From the NCBI GenBank assembly GCA_015178975.1, contig WHVD01000029.1, positions 729,034 through 793,033 on the forward strand: a stretch of 64,000 nt of DNA, in the 5' to 3' direction. Positions 1 through 11,787 of the stretch are shown one piece after another (the first letter of the stretch is position 1; every line of letters begins with the position of its first letter). The notes below the pieces were generated by a model, which did not search any database, was not told where the DNA came from, and saw nothing but the letters and a program-made list of their open reading frames with translations. The position numbers were made by a program, and so were the translations under genes. Source of the stretch: Hysterangium stoloniferum (lineage: Eukaryota > Basidiomycota > Agaricomycetes > Hysterangiales > Hysterangiaceae).

Positions 1-748
1 ACTCTCGGGACACAGCCGACTCGGCTCGTTTCTTACAGACTGGTTGGATGCACATGTCCATCAACTACCCCTCCGACATTTTCACAGTGGGACACACATT
101 AATGTGCCTGGGGCCAACCTTGTGGCACCCCCTTCTTAAAGGACATGTCCAAGGGTATAGCGGATCTCTCATGTTATTGGATCGCATGGGTACCTTTTAC
201 TTGTGCATCAACGATCCTAAGGAACAGCTGTGATTAGCAGAGGATATCGAGCGGGTTGAGCTCTCTGTTTCAGTCCCTGCTTGTTGATTCCTCCTGTATC
301 CTTCCTGAGCATGCACCGATCCACTTGGCTGTCAACCTAGTTGACCTGTTGGAGCATCTGTTGTCAGATTCCAACACCCCGGGAGGACTTCCCTCTGGTG
401 GAGATGCAAGCTGTGCACCTCTTCTCACTCCTGCCCCACCGTCACTATACCCCCAGCTTCCTCTCATCGCTCGCCTCACTGATGCCTCTGCTGACCGCGT
501 TCACACCATCATTCACACATGCCAGAAGGCCTACGGCCGTTGGGTCTCTTCAATCCAGAAACTGGATGGGTTGACATCCACCAGCGATGTTTCAAAATGG
601 GCAGACATTGCCCTCTCCTTTCATGCCAAGTGTCTCACCTGGGGAAATGCTATCCTACACCTTGGAGGTTCCTCACAGGATGCATGGGGAGGAGTTCCAA
701 ATGTCCTTCACCACCTTCTTTGACATAGCTCTTTGACCTGGGGGACAC
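1..748 (+). pseudogene. Unrecognised coding fragment cut off by an LTR
   Basis: Two open stretches on the plus strand, 48-233 and 256-723, are separated by a piece that ends in a pyrimidine-rich acceptor-like run at about 268-280, so they could be exons of one gene. The second reads as about 150 residues rich in Pro, Leu and Ser, with no motif I recognise. The reading frame stops at 721-723, about 25 bases before an LTR-type sequence starts at 749. This could be a host gene fragment or the internal part of the element whose LTR follows. I could not join the two stretches in one frame with confidence. No function is proposed. Confidence 0.25.
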
Positions 749-795
749 TGTGAGAGGTATGGCGAAATATGCTCAGGAAATATAGTCTGGATAAG

Positions 796-1517
796 TGTTA
801 CGACTGTGTCGCAACCCTTCGCAGGCCAACGGTCCCCGATGGAATACCCTCGTTATACATCTTCGACAATACAACCCTTTGCAAGCCATCGGTTTCCCGA
901 CGCTGACGTATGCTCTCCGGTCAATCAAACCCGACTACGCCTTTCTGTCTGGTTATGCTTTGATATGTCCCTTTCATCATGTTGATCCGTCTCATCTTAT
1001 GTTCCACGTATGTCTATCTATATTTGTAGTCCTCGAACTATTTCCTTTTATCGTAATTTCCATTCTCGGTTATCATCGGCCTCCGAACTAATCATAAACT
1101 TCCTGTTCCTAGTGAAGCTTAATGTTAATGCCGTTTTCCGCCCTCCTCCCCATTAGTATTTTCTAGACGCCTGTTACTTGTATATGAACTCGCTGTAATT
1201 GTAGTTACTAGGCAATCAGAATATCGACTCAGAATACCCTCATACGTCTGTAGCAGTCTCATACTAGAAGAACCCCCCTTCCGCCTTCGCGTGCGCTCGC
1301 CCATTCTTGGCCCGATCCCTTGGCCCGACACTTGACCTGTCCTTCGGTTCCGATCGGTATCTCACCGAAAGGTCCTTCTTAGGATTTAGTCTTCGCCTGT
1401 CCGAAATTTAAGGACAACCTACGGATATTTGCGAGGGCGCAGCACATAAGCTGAAGCCAAGTCCTTCCGATCGGCCCCCGTCGGCCACCGACATTAGTCA
1501 GTTTCTAGTTCTTAACA
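796..1517 (+). mobile_element. Solo LTR, 722 bp, Ty3/gypsy type
   Basis: It starts TGTTACGAC and ends CTTAACA. It is flanked on both sides by ATAAG (791-795 and 1518-1522), a 5-bp target duplication typical of LTR retrotransposons. It carries the GAGGGCGCAG...GCCAAGTCC core (1433-1464) shared by all gypsy-type LTRs in this window. Copies of the same family lie at 4593-5336 (minus, decayed) and 35508-37896 (interrupted). No internal region is attached, so it is a solo LTR left by LTR-LTR recombination. Confidence 0.88.
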
Positions 1518-1756
1518 ATAAGCCCATACTATATTCCCATTATTATTTCTTCTTTCTCTCTATTCTATTATACACTTATATTAGTTCGATGACCTATGTA
1601 TGCGGTACATCGACTCTTGTGGGTGCATACACACCAGACTCATGTATTCTAGCGCCTGTAATTAGAACTCAGACACTTTTTACCCTGCAACCACGACTTA
1701 GTTAGTGTCCTGTAAGTTGTGATTGGGGTATCGTCTCGACTGTTACAGATGGGCTT

Positions 1757-2319
1757 TGTTACGACCCGTTCCCGGATGTTTCAATATCCGACTTCCGATC
1801 TCCCACTTTCGATATCCGATATCCGACTACGGAACATCATAGTTACCGTATCATCCGCGTTCTTCGTTTGTTCCGCATTTGGTAATTTGTCCGTTGACAA
1901 GTATTCACTCGTTTGTTGTTGTATTCCCGTCTCGGAATATTGTCTTCCTAATATGTCTTATTGTATTTCCGTTTTAAGAATACTTCCGTTTCCGTCTTAT
2001 TATGGTCTCAGTTTGTAGTACAATAACGAGTAGACTTATATTAGTTTCCGCGAATTTGTACTTTACTTTAGATCTGATATCGACTTAGTTTCTTATTCCT
2101 CCTCCCGTCTTTCTGTACGCTCGATATTCGGAACTCTTCGGAACTCTGAATATCCATATCTTCCGTCGTTAGTTCACTTCCGAAATTAAGGACATTGAGC
2201 GTTTGCGTAGAGGCGCAGCACATAAGCTGAAGCCGACGTCCTGACCCTATCCACGAGTTTCCGACTTCCCAGTGACTTCCCGATAGTTCCGGAATAAGTT
2301 CCCGACACGGCACTTAACA
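1757..2319 (+). mobile_element. Solo LTR, 563 bp, Ty3/gypsy type
   Basis: It starts TGTTACGACCC, ends CACTTAACA and is flanked by GGCTT on both sides (1752-1756 and 2320-2324). It carries a diverged version of the shared LTR core at about 2211-2241. It sits inside the older 749-2670 LTR. Confidence 0.85.
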
Positions 2320-2670
2320 GGCTTCGACTATTCACGCAATCAGAGTTTCGAACTGTACCAGTCGAAACTCCATCTATGTATATCTCAATCCACGTGGACT
2401 ACATCTGCGCTACTCCATTATTCGACTCTCTCATTACTCTTTTCTACACTCAAGCAGTCGTTCAGAATCACACTTTACAGTTGATTCCCTTTATTCATTT
2501 TAGCTCTCTACTTTACTTTAGATAGCTACTTCACTCAGTCATATTGAACTTAGTAGTCAATACCTGTTTGGTCTGTATTAGACTTAGACAGTCAATACAT
2601 CTACATGTCGTACCTAAATGGTCGATATTCTATGTATATAGAACAGTTAGAACTTCCACCACTCTTCACA

Positions 2671-3490
2671 CCTGGGAAGGATATCTGAAAAATATTAAGT
2701 ACATCAAATTCTAATATACTCTAAATGTCATTTAAACATCTGGGATGTGATTCAAACATAATTTGGTTTTTAAAACTTTCAAAAAGTTTTAAACACTCTT
2801 GTACATTATAAACTAAAGAATCTTTCCAGACACGAGTAGACAATAAAAAAAATTAGTAATTTGAAATACTAATACTTTTAAAAAATAGATACCTTTAGAT
2901 AGTCCATTCCATGCATATGTACTGTACATACAATCATTGGCACTTCTAAATACATATGTATTACTTTGGAATGGATCTGTCAATCTGAACAGATTTCTAC
3001 TTGATTCAACATACCCAGAATATAGGTGGTTTCACTTAATCAAGAAAGCCATAGGATGAAAAATCTCCAATAATATTTTACATATTTTACATGGAAATAA
3101 CTACATTACAACTTTTAAAAAACAAAGTACTAATAAAAGTATTAGTAGGCATCTGTAAAAGGAAGGAAATTATATACAATGGAATTTGTTAAATAACTAT
3201 GGGTTGTATAAGATGTAATATGAGAGCCATTTCTGATAGTTGTTTTTTGATGATATAATTGTTTCAGAATAGATATCACTATTTAAAGATGGAGTTTTGT
3301 AAAAATAAGACTTTTATTAGTAAATATTTGAGATTATAGTAATTATAAACACCCTCCTGGGGCAATCCTAACTAAATTATAGGTGCCTCAAAGATTGATT
3401 TTCATAAAATATTTTGCTGTTCAAAGTCAATCCAAAAGATCAGGAATTAAAGGAAGTGGATATTGATTTTTTTTGAGTAAGTTTATTCAG
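2671..3490. other. AT-rich stretch without recognisable feature
   Basis: Very AT-rich and almost free of CpG, with no open frame of note and no matching repeat elsewhere in the window. It is probably decayed retroelement DNA continuing into the gypsy relic that follows, but that is inference. Confidence 0.3.
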
Positions 3491-3499
3491 TTCTCAATA

Positions 3500-6400
3500 G
3501 TCCATGCAAGGTTGTAAACTTCCGTCTTTTTTCTTGATGAATAAAATTGGTGTGCCAGCAGGAGATTGTGACAATCAAATAAATTTATTTGATAGATTTT
3601 CTTGGAGATATTCTCATAACACTTGGAGTTCTGTCTCAGATAATGAACAGATTGGACCCATAGGTGGAATAGTTCCTTCTTCTAATGGGATAGTGTGATC
3701 ATAACTTTGATATTGAGGTAAGGCTTCAGCTTCTCTTTTGTCAAAAATATCTGAGAAGTCAGAATATTTGGTCAGAACATTTGGTATGTCAAATGAAGTC
3801 AAAGTCATGGTTTTTGCACCAGAGGCCTTACAAGTCTTGAAAGATTCATCACAATTGAAGACCACAAAAGTTTGTGAATCTTTTGTTTTCACAGCTTGTA
3901 AGAATGTTTTCTGGTTGACTATATTTATACTCAGATTAATAGTCTTGGATTTTGATTTTTCACAGATTTTCTCAGAAGTAAATGGACAACTTGTCAAGGT
4001 TGAAGCATGCTTCTCTTCCAATAATGTTGCAATTGATGGTTGAATTGGATTTGGATTTGTCAAAGGTGTCAAAGTAGGTTCAAATGTATACAGCCAGATT
4101 GCCAGTCAATCACAGGATTGTATTGCTTCAGCCAGTTGAGTCCTAATACCACTTGACAAGAGAAGTCCAGATTGGTTAAGAAGAATTGTAATTATTGAGT
4201 TTGCCCAGATGGAAAATAAACTTGTAATGTAGTTGTCTGGGTAATTTGTCCTGATGTCAGAATTGATCCATCAATTAATTTCAATGATAACAAATTTTTA
4301 AGTTGATTGAAAGAAAGATTGTTTTGTCAAGCAAATGTTTTGTCCATAAAAAAGTGACTAGACCCTGAATCAATTAATGCTTTTATTTTCGGAATTTTCT
4401 TCAATTTAAGTTCCATAACTAAAGAATCAGAAATTGTTACCACTCATAATATTACACAGAAATATTTTTTGACATGATCATGTTTTTTTCAATACTCTTC
4501 ACATGCCTGAAGAGTATCCCTTTTCAATTTTCCAATTGAACTTTCAATTCTTGATTTGACTGATTGGATTGAGTTGTTGAATCTTGAACTTCTGTTTAAA
4601 ACAGAAAACTGACTGATGTCAGAAGACCGATGGGGACCAAATGGAAGGACTTGGCTTCAGCTTATGTGCTGTGCCCTTGCAAGTTACCATCAGATGTCCC
4701 TAAATTTTGGGTGGGCGGAAAACTAAGTCCTATCAGATAATCCTCTTGGTAAGTCACTGATTGGAAACTGAAGGATAGTTGGGGGTCATAGGGTCAGAGA
4801 CCAAGAGTGAGCGAGCACAAGCAGAGGCAGAGAGCAGGATACTTAGAGCGAGACTATGGGAGATGTATATAGGTGTTCTGAGTCGATATTCTGATTGCCT
4901 CGTACCTACATTACAGTGGGTTTATATACGAGTTATCAGCGTCTAGAAACTACTAACTAAGGGAAGAGAGGAAATATTATTGACAAATAGACTTGACTAG
5001 AAACTGGAAGGTTACGATAAGATTGGAAGCCACAATTAACTGAGAGCAGAATTATGAGAAAAGGAAATAGTCCAAGGGTTACAAGTATATATGGGCATAG
5101 GTGAAACATAGAGTAGAACAGATCATCATAAGTAAAAGGGGATGTATCAAAGCAATAACCAGATGGTATGTATGAGTATAACTTGACAGGGGTGTAAATG
5201 GGGTTTGATTGCCATGGAGGTATATGTCAGTGTCGGGTTACCGATGGTTTCCAATACAATGACTTGACCACTAACTTGAAGTGCAGGTGGATGATAGTAT
5301 CATTGGAGACCATCAGGTTGTGACACAGTTGTAACAACTTCAATGATTCTTCCTTTTGCTATGAGTTTTTCTTCTTGGACAAATCCTTGCTGAATGGCAT
5401 TCTCCCCCCACATAATATACATAATCCTTCTTTAAATCTTCTCTCCCATTCAGCAGAAAGTAATTGACCATCAGGTTCTATAATTGTCAAAGACAGTTTC
5501 ACTTGAGTTGAAGGCCTAATTATTCTTGGAGTCTGTGTCATTGATTTTGAAGTTGAAGGTATTCATGATGTCGAAGAATAAGTCAAAGGCATTGTTGTTT
5601 GTTTCCTTTCAAATCTTGATGGAGTCAAACTTGATTCTGTTTCACATTGTCTTTCATTTTCTCACATCCAATAATAAGAATCAAGTCAAAGGGCTGCCAT
5701 TTGTAATTTGGTAAAACATTCCAGTTGAACTTGAGGGTTCACTATGTTGTCCTTAATTTGATTTGGAAGTCCTTTATAAAACCATTGTCATAAAGTGAAT
5801 TCATCATATTGAGTTTGAGCAAGTGAGACTTGTAAATTGTATTGAATACTTTGCAACATGATGATGAGTTTTCATTCGAAGATTATCGAATTTTTCTTCA
5901 GCTTCTCCTTCTGCGTCAATTTCTCCAAACTGAGCATATAATTTGTCCAACAAATCAAGATAATCCACAAGGAAAGATGGAGGAGGGATTGGGGGATTCA
6001 ACAAATAAGGTTGTCACCACTCTTGAGCTGTCTTCCAGAAATATGAATTTACCATCATAGTTTTTGATTGATTGGAGTTGAATGACTTTGGTCAAGATCA
6101 AAAAAGCATTTCACATTGAGCAATAAAATTATTTAACATCAAAGGCTATTCTCCAGTAAACTCCTTAGGTTTATTCACCATAATTTCAGGCTCCTTCAAA
6201 GTAGATATCTGTTCCTTCAATACTTTTCTGAGTGCATCTCCAAAATGTCAAAACATTGTCTCATCCTCAGAAGTAACAGGTTCTGGGGGCAGAGGCTTGG
6301 GTAAAGATGTTAAAAGCAATTTGGATCCTTGAATTGGCAATGTTGGCTCTTCTCAAACTTCTTCAGATTCTTAAATTGGTGATGTGGCTTGAATAGTAGT

Positions 6401-6600
6401 CGACATTGTAGCTCTTTGGGTTTTGGTTAATGGGGATACTGGAATTCATGATGGTTGAATAGCTCTTGGTGAGGGAATGGGAACCACAGTTTGAAGTGCC
6501 ATAGTACTTGATGCTTTGGTAGTCTCAGATCGCATCCTAGGCTTCATCAACAGTTGATAGTCAGAAAATACTGACATGAATTGAATTTCTTTTGATCTAG
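3500..6600 (-). pseudogene. Decayed Ty3/gypsy gag-pol
   Basis: Read on the minus strand, the stretch runs from gag to the start of reverse transcriptase. At 5804-6004 there is a gag-like segment (Asp-Tyr-Leu-Asp-Leu-Leu ... Phe-Asp-Asn-Leu-Arg-Met-Lys), and at 5359-5541 a CxxCG zinc-knuckle remnant. At about 4080-4450 an aspartic-protease-like segment shows a degraded Leu-Asp-Ser-Gly-Ser. At 3614-4072 the linker before RT is clear (Tyr-Ser-Asp-Phe-Ser-Asp-Ile-Phe-Asp-Lys-Arg ... Pro-Leu-Glu-Glu-Gly). Many stops, TA/CA substitutions and loss of CpG show it is dead. A 744-bp LTR is inserted at 4593-5336. The intact element at 59286-64000 serves as the comparison. Confidence 0.75.
4593..5336 (-). 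mobile_element. Solo LTR, 744 bp, CpG-depleted copy of the 722-bp family
   Basis: The plus strand starts TGTTTAAAACAG and ends GTTGTAACA, so the element runs on the minus strand. ACTTC lies on both sides (4588-4592 and 5337-5341). Its minus-strand start aligns with the LTR at 796, with CpG changed to TpG or CpA at several points. It contains the inverted shared LTR core at about 4652-4683. It is inserted in the dead gypsy gag-pol. Confidence 0.82.
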
Positions 6601-6716
6601 TTGAATAATAATTGTAATAGATTCTATTAAACTGAATCCAGAAGCCTCATTCAATGAAGTATTACTTTGTCCTGTTGATAAAGTGAGAGGCTAATACCAG
6701 ATGTGAAGGCTCACTG

Positions 6717-7145
6717 ATGTTAATGTTGAACAACTTGACCCTTGAAAAAACTATCAGAAAATTATTAGGCCCTTTTGAAATCATCACTCAACCAGGATCT
6801 CATTCTTATACATTAAAACTCCCCAATCGTCTCAAAGAAATTCATCCTGTATTTCACATCTCTATGTTAGCACCATTTTATCCCAATACTTTCACAAATT
6901 GAAAACAACCACCTCCACCACTGATTTACATTGAAGAAGAACCTGAATATGAAATTTGAGAAATTTTGGATTCAAAATTTGACAAAAGATGCAAGGACTC
7001 ATTATAATATTTAGTTGCTTGGTTAGGATGCAAAGGGACAGATGAAGCAACTTCTTCATTAGGATCTCAAGATCTCAAACATGCTTTTGACCTTATCAAA
7101 GAATTTCATCAAAAATCCAAATCTTCCATGACATTAAAATTTTAA
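6717..7145 (+). pseudogene. End of a Ty3/gypsy pol with chromodomain, decayed
   Basis: Translation of the plus strand gives the C-terminal integrase block Leu-Gly-Pro-Phe-Glu-Ile-Ile ... Ile-His-Pro-Val-Phe-His-Ile-Ser-Met-Leu, then a proline-rich spacer. After that comes a chromodomain-like stretch (Tyr-Glu-Ile-stop-Glu-Ile-Leu-Asp-Ser-Lys ... Tyr-Leu-Val-Ala-Trp ... Asp-Leu-Ile-Lys-Glu-Phe-His). In-frame stops at about 6901, 6958 and 7005 show it is dead. The chromodomain places the parent element among the chromoviruses (family knowledge). Confidence 0.72.
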
Positions 7146-7660
7146 CTCAAGAAAATTTCAACACTATTTTTGACATTTATTCAACTTATCAAAAAACAAC
7201 TTCAAATCACAATAAACAAAGAAAAATCAATTAAAATCAAATTTTCAAATATCTACATGTCTTCAATTCCCTCTTCTCTCAATCCTGCCATCTTTTTAAA
7301 CCATTTCCCTCTAAATCTCCCACTATTAACACTTATATTGGTCCCCTCACCAAACTCCCCATTTTCAACTAATTTCTTCAACAAAACAAAAAAATCATCA
7401 ATTGTCTTCTCCATTTTTGACATTTCTTCACACATCAATTTTATTTCAGTCTTCAAGTCATTTTCTGACCCATTTTCGACCATTTGACCAACTATTCCTG
7501 ACCTTCTAGACTGGATCAACCTTCTCAAAAAAGCTGACATTCTCAAAGTGACATTTCAATGGGCATTCTTCCTTTGACTGAGTTTCCGAATTTCAGGACT
7601 ATTGTTTTCAACTTCACCATCCGATTCTTCAATCACAATTCAACAAGGCATTTGTTTTCT
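7146..7660. other. AT-rich stretch, no confident feature
   Basis: Open frames exist on both strands, the longest 7253-7546 on the minus strand with a Lys/Glu-rich, coiled-coil-like composition (Glu-Met-Ser-Lys-Met-Glu-Lys-Thr-Ile). Neither matches a family I can name. It may be part of a decayed gag. Confidence 0.2.
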
Positions 7661-7664
7661 TGCA

Positions 7665-9310
7665 CAAAACATTTGTATTACATTTGTTGTTTTGGAAAGA
7701 TTGATTCACAATACACATACCAGACATCAGAACATTCTTAAAATATAACCCCACATAGTATAGCATATTAGTTTAAAATAGATGCTTAGCTTATGTAATT
7801 TGAAGCCAAAATGGTGGAATAATAAATGAAACAAAATAATCACTCATTGGAACAATTTTTTGACCCTATATTATTTTAACAGAACAGCCACTATTTCAGT
7901 AAAAATATAAGTCTAAACCAATTGTAGTAATAATGAACATGTCATGTGACTTCATTTACATCTGTTTGACATGTTGACAGTTGGTTCAACCACTTCTTAG
8001 CTTTTACCATCACTATGAAAACTATTTCTGCTACTCAGCACTTTAATATTACCTCTCTTCTTCCAGAGGGGTGTTCCTATCCTCAAATCCAGACTAACAC
8101 TGGCTCAGGAAGGGATACAATAAGTGTGATCAAGGTTGAAGTACTTTTGGATAAAGAAAAAACCCCAGCTGGCCATCCTTCCAAGCTTATTACTCAACAA
8201 CAAATAGACAATTGTCCATCAAATTAGCTCTGGAAATCTTGACAACACTGTTCAAGCTACCCAATTCATTAATTCTACTATCCCCAACTCTGTCACTCCC
8301 CAAACAGTCAGGAATGTACTCAAGAACAATGGTTTTTACACTGCAACAAAGAAGAAAGTACCCATGTTGAAGAAGACTCATTATCAGAAGTCACTTACTT
8401 GAGTTTGCTCAGTACTATGAAAACTGGACTATGACACCTTTCTACCGGCAATTTTGTTAATATTGGTCTTATCTATCCACAACACTCTTTTACAATCCAG
8501 GTTTTATGGTACTAAGCAAACTCAAGTCACTTCTGATAATGAGCCTTCTTCAACATGGGTGCTTTCTTCTTTGTTGCAAAGTAAAAACCATTGTTCTTGA
8601 GTACATTCCTGACTGTTTGGGGAGTGACAGATTTGGGGATAGTAGAATTAATGAATTGGGTAGCTTGAACAGCATTGTCAAGATTTCTAGAGCTAATTTG
8701 ATGGACAATTGATATGTATAACTTGTTTTTCAGTTGCACAATGTGTTTTACAGTGGCTCAAAAAATTGTTTCAATGTTTTGTTGTTTTGGAAATATTGAT
8801 TCACAATACAAATACCAGATATCAAAAAGTTCTTAAAATATTACCCCACATAGTATAGCATATTAGCTTGAAATGGATGCTTAGCCTATGTAATCTGAAG
8901 TAAAAATGGTGGAATAATAAATGAAACAAAATAATCGCTCATTGGAATGATTTTTTGACCCTACAGTATATTATTTTAACAGAAAAGCCATTATTTCAGT
9001 AAAAATATAAGTCTAAACCAATTGCAATAATAATGAACATGTCATGTGACTTCATTTACATCTGTTTGACATGTTGACAGTTGGTTCAACCACTTCTTAG
9101 CTTTTACCATCACTATGAAAGCTATTTCTGCTACTCAGCACTTTAATATTATCTCTCTTCTTCCAGAGGGGTGTTCCTATCCTCAAATCCAGACTAACAC
9201 TGGCTCAGGAAGGGATACAATAAGTGTGATCAAGGCTGAAGTACTTTTGGATAAAGAAAACACCCTAGCTGGCCATCCTTCCAAGCTTATTACTTATGAC
9301 AAACAGTGAA
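7665..9310 (+). repeat. Duplicated and partly inverted Tc1-like transposon fragments
   Basis: A block of about 550 bp at roughly 7665-8225 recurs at roughly 8775-9300 in the same direction. Each copy holds a start of a Tc1-like helix-turn-helix domain (at 8015 and 9115). Between them, 8200-8400 recurs inverted at 8510-8740. The translation at 8527-8739 (minus) reads as the second half of a Tc1-type DNA-binding region (Thr-Val-Arg-Asn-Val-Leu-Lys-Asn-Asn-Gly ... Lys-Lys-Lys). No DDE catalytic domain follows, so this is a non-autonomous or broken derivative. Confidence 0.6.
8015..8450 (+). pseudogene. Tc1/mariner transposase, N-terminal fragment
   Basis: The 70-residue open frame carries the pattern of the first helix-turn-helix of Tc1 transposases (Leu-Leu-Pro-Glu-Gly-Cys-Ser-Tyr-Pro-Gln-Ile ... 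Gly-His-Pro-Ser-Lys-Leu-Ile-Thr). It is followed, with stops, by the second helix-turn-helix. The DDE catalytic part is missing. A sister fragment lies at 9115-9309. Confidence 0.55.
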
Positions 9311-9539
9311 CTGAGACATGTTGAAGATATTCAATATTATTGAAGAAAGTTGAATAGAAGTCAAGTTGAATTCATTAGTCAAGTCAAAGTTGAAGAGTCG
9401 AGTTGAAAATTACCTTGAATATTTTGTGACAATGTTGTGACAGTATCCTCCCTTTGTGACCAAGCCCACAAGGTCAGAGTTTGAAAAGTTTTCATTATCT
9501 ATCTCATCATCAATCAATGTCTGATATCAAATTTGCAGG

Positions 9540-10479
9540 ATTTGGTTTTCTGAGGCTGAATTTTTGGGTTTTGAAAATGATAATAATGGTGTTAATGGTG
9601 TGAGTAAGTGCTGTTTTTGGGTTTTCTTGAAAGTAGTATTAATTAGTGATTTTTTAGAAGAAATTCCCAAAAAATGTTTGTTGGATTCTGATGAACCATT
9701 CGATAAGGCAACTTGCAAAGGTATTGAAATGCATTGGGAGTTTGAAGCTAAATTGGAAAATTTGTAAGTTTTTCATTTTGTCAAATTTTCTATGACCGCA
9801 TGGAAGCAGGATTAAAACCGATGTCAATCTTATTTCCATGGGTTCCTACCCCAGTGAGAATGGGCAGATTTTTTGTGGGAGCAGAATTGTATAAAATAGT
9901 CAACAATGTTGTTCAAACTCACAAGAAGGAAGGCAGATATGAAGACAACCCTTTGCAAGTTCTCATTGACAAGGAATTATCTCTAGTTGATATCACCAGG
10001 GTGAGTAGTTTGACATCATGTTTCGAATCATGAAGAGTGACAAGGTGCTGTTTAAACAAAGTTCATTGCAATGACACTTTTCGCAGCTGTCATTAATACC
10101 GGCAATATACTATGTTAGGTTATAATCTACCTCAAAGCCAACCCAACTTGGAAAGCATGAGTGCAGGGTGAAATAGACAAGCTCATACAGGACAATTGCC
10201 CTGGTGATTCCCCAGATATCCCATCCTTCCTCGCGACAGTGTCCATACATAGATTATTTGGAGGACACAACGCAGAGCTTGGAATTGTGTATTCATGAAA
10301 CACTTCGCATGATCTTCACTGGCACATTCATAAGGCAGAACATTGGGGATGACATTGTCATCTCAGGAAGACGCATAAAACACGGGACCTTTCTGATGTT
10401 CTCCCCAGGTGATCTGCACTTCAATCCTACAATATTCCCGAATCCAGACATATTTGACCCTACCAGATTTACATTTTGA
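9540..10479 (+). pseudogene. Cytochrome P450 pseudogene, truncated before the heme site
   Basis: Pieces in several frames follow the order of a P450. There is a segment ending Leu-Phe-Pro-Trp-Val-Pro-Thr-Pro-Val-Arg-Met (9800-10033). An I-helix-like region (about 10080-10200) contains an Asn-Thr-Gly-Asn-Ile remnant. The ExxR motif appears as Glu-Thr-Leu-Arg, followed by the Ser-Pro-Gly-Asp-Leu-His-Phe-Asn-Pro ... Phe-Asp-Pro-Thr-Arg-Phe block (10204-10479). The frame stops just before the Phe-x-x-Gly heme-binding loop, where LTR-derived sequence begins. It has frame changes between pieces and no heme Cys, so it cannot be functional. The gene it derives from is not in this window. Confidence 0.72.
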
Positions 10480-10489
10480 AGTACGATTC

Positions 10490-10919
10490 AGAATGACTGC
10501 TCGAGTGTTTAAGGAAATAATGAGAGAGTCGAATAAACAGAGTAGCACAGATATAGTCTATGTGGATCGAGATAATGGTTCAAGTTTCGACTAGTGTAGT
10601 TCAAAACCATGATTGCACTGGTAGTTAAGCCCATCTGTGACGGTCGAGATGATACCCCAATCACAACTTGCAGGACACTAAGTAGGTGTCTGGGCAAGTT
10701 GTGGTTATGGGGTAAAAAGTGTCTGAGTTCTAACTATCAGCTCTAGAATACATAGGTCTGGCACGTATGCGCCCACAAGAGTCAATGTACCAAATGCATA
10801 GGTTGTCGAACTAAATATATGCATATAATAAAATAGAGAGAAAATAGAAATAATAATGGAAATATAGTGTGGGCTTGTCCAGACTATATTTTGGAGTATA
10901 TTTTGCAGTACCTCTCACA
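10490..10919 (-). mobile_element. LTR fragment of the 408-bp family, inverted
   Basis: Reverse-complemented, it starts TGTGAGAGGTA at 10919 and follows the LTR blocks found at 749-2670. The far end is missing, so the copy is truncated where it meets the P450 remnant. No target duplication can be shown. Confidence 0.55.
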
Positions 10920-11275
10920 CCAGGCTATCTGACATAGGTTGCAGGCACTATATAAACACTTGGCATGTCACATATATTCACCAACCCTGCCTTGGATGAC
11001 CAATCCATGTACCTCCCCCCTTAAGGTACCAAACCTCTGAGGTGCCACCAGTGATGACTTCTGAACAGGTTCAACCAGGCCTGTCTGTGGCTTATGTAAC
11101 TCAGGTTATCTAATCAAGTTTATATAATAGCCCCCCACAATCACCCATGTGATCATGTAAGCCAGAGTTCCCAGGGTCCCTTACTTAAGCAATAACCAAC
11201 CAGAAATTATTGCATTCAGTGGGAATTGAACTCCTGACACCTTGGCAGCCTGGCATACTTGTTTGACTTGCCCAT
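10920..11275. other. Unassigned repeat-like stretch with a weak tRNA-type box B
   Basis: No coding feature was seen. The minus strand at about 11215-11245 contains a GTTCAATTCC run resembling a polymerase III box B, as in tRNA-derived SINEs, but no matching box A or cloverleaf was found, so I do not call a tRNA. Confidence 0.2.
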
Positions 11276-11760
11276 ATCAAAGCATGCCTCTTTTCCAATA
11301 AAGTCTCAATTGACAATTGAATTGGATTCAGATTTCTCAAAGATTGTCAAAGTAGGTTTGAATGATATAATGGCCAGATCACTAGTCAATCTCAGGATTG
11401 TATTGCTTCAGCCAATTGTTGGAATTGGTGATGAAACCACCCTTTTCCTAGGGGCGGTTCACCCATTTCCTCACTTTTTCATAGGAAGATGCTAATTGTG
11501 GACCATGTTTTCTGAGGTTAATGCATGCCAGAACCAGTGTACACCTAAACTAGCATCCTACCTATCATGTCAGAAGGTAATTCACTAACTGACACATTGA
11601 TTGACAAACAAGTACTATTATTACAAGTCTATTACCCCACTTGTAGATTGTGTATTACAATAAGTCAATGCATACTATTTTTAATACCAATTGAGTCCTA
11701 ATACCACTTGACATGACAAGTCCATATAATGTGGTCATAGGAATGATGGGTAAAGGGGAT
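11276..11760 (-). pseudogene. Ty3/gypsy protease-region fragment split by a solo LTR
   Basis: The stretch aligns with the decayed gypsy protease region around 4010-4160. It is interrupted at 11417-11686 by an LTR and resumes at 11692. The wording on both sides of the insertion (CAGCCAATTG and CCAATTGAGTCC) is what the uninterrupted sequence at about 4130 shows. It is dead and short. Confidence 0.6.
11417..11686 (+). mobile_element. Solo LTR, 270 bp, older copy of the 272-bp family
   Basis: It starts TGTTGGAATTGG, ends TTTTTAATA and is flanked by CCAAT on both sides (11412-11416 and 11687-11691). It is a diverged copy of the identical pair at 28297-28568 and 30583-30854. It shows that the family usually makes 5-bp duplications. 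Confidence 0.82.
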
Positions 11761-11787
11761 GTGAAATGAATTGGATTTGTAGTGTGT

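Larger units (their letters stand above)
749..2670 (+). mobile_element. LTR of the 408-bp family, split by two later LTR insertions
   Basis: The ends, starting TGTGAGAGG and finishing CTCTTCACA, match the copy at 11994-12401, and the inner blocks at 1523-1751 and 2325-2670 align with it. Removing the two younger LTRs inside (796-1517 and 1757-2319, each with a 5-bp duplication) leaves about 630 bp. The five bases on the two outer sides (GACAC and CCTGG) do not match, so the outer insertion site is not confirmed. An inverted, truncated relative lies at about 10490-10919. Confidence 0.6.
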
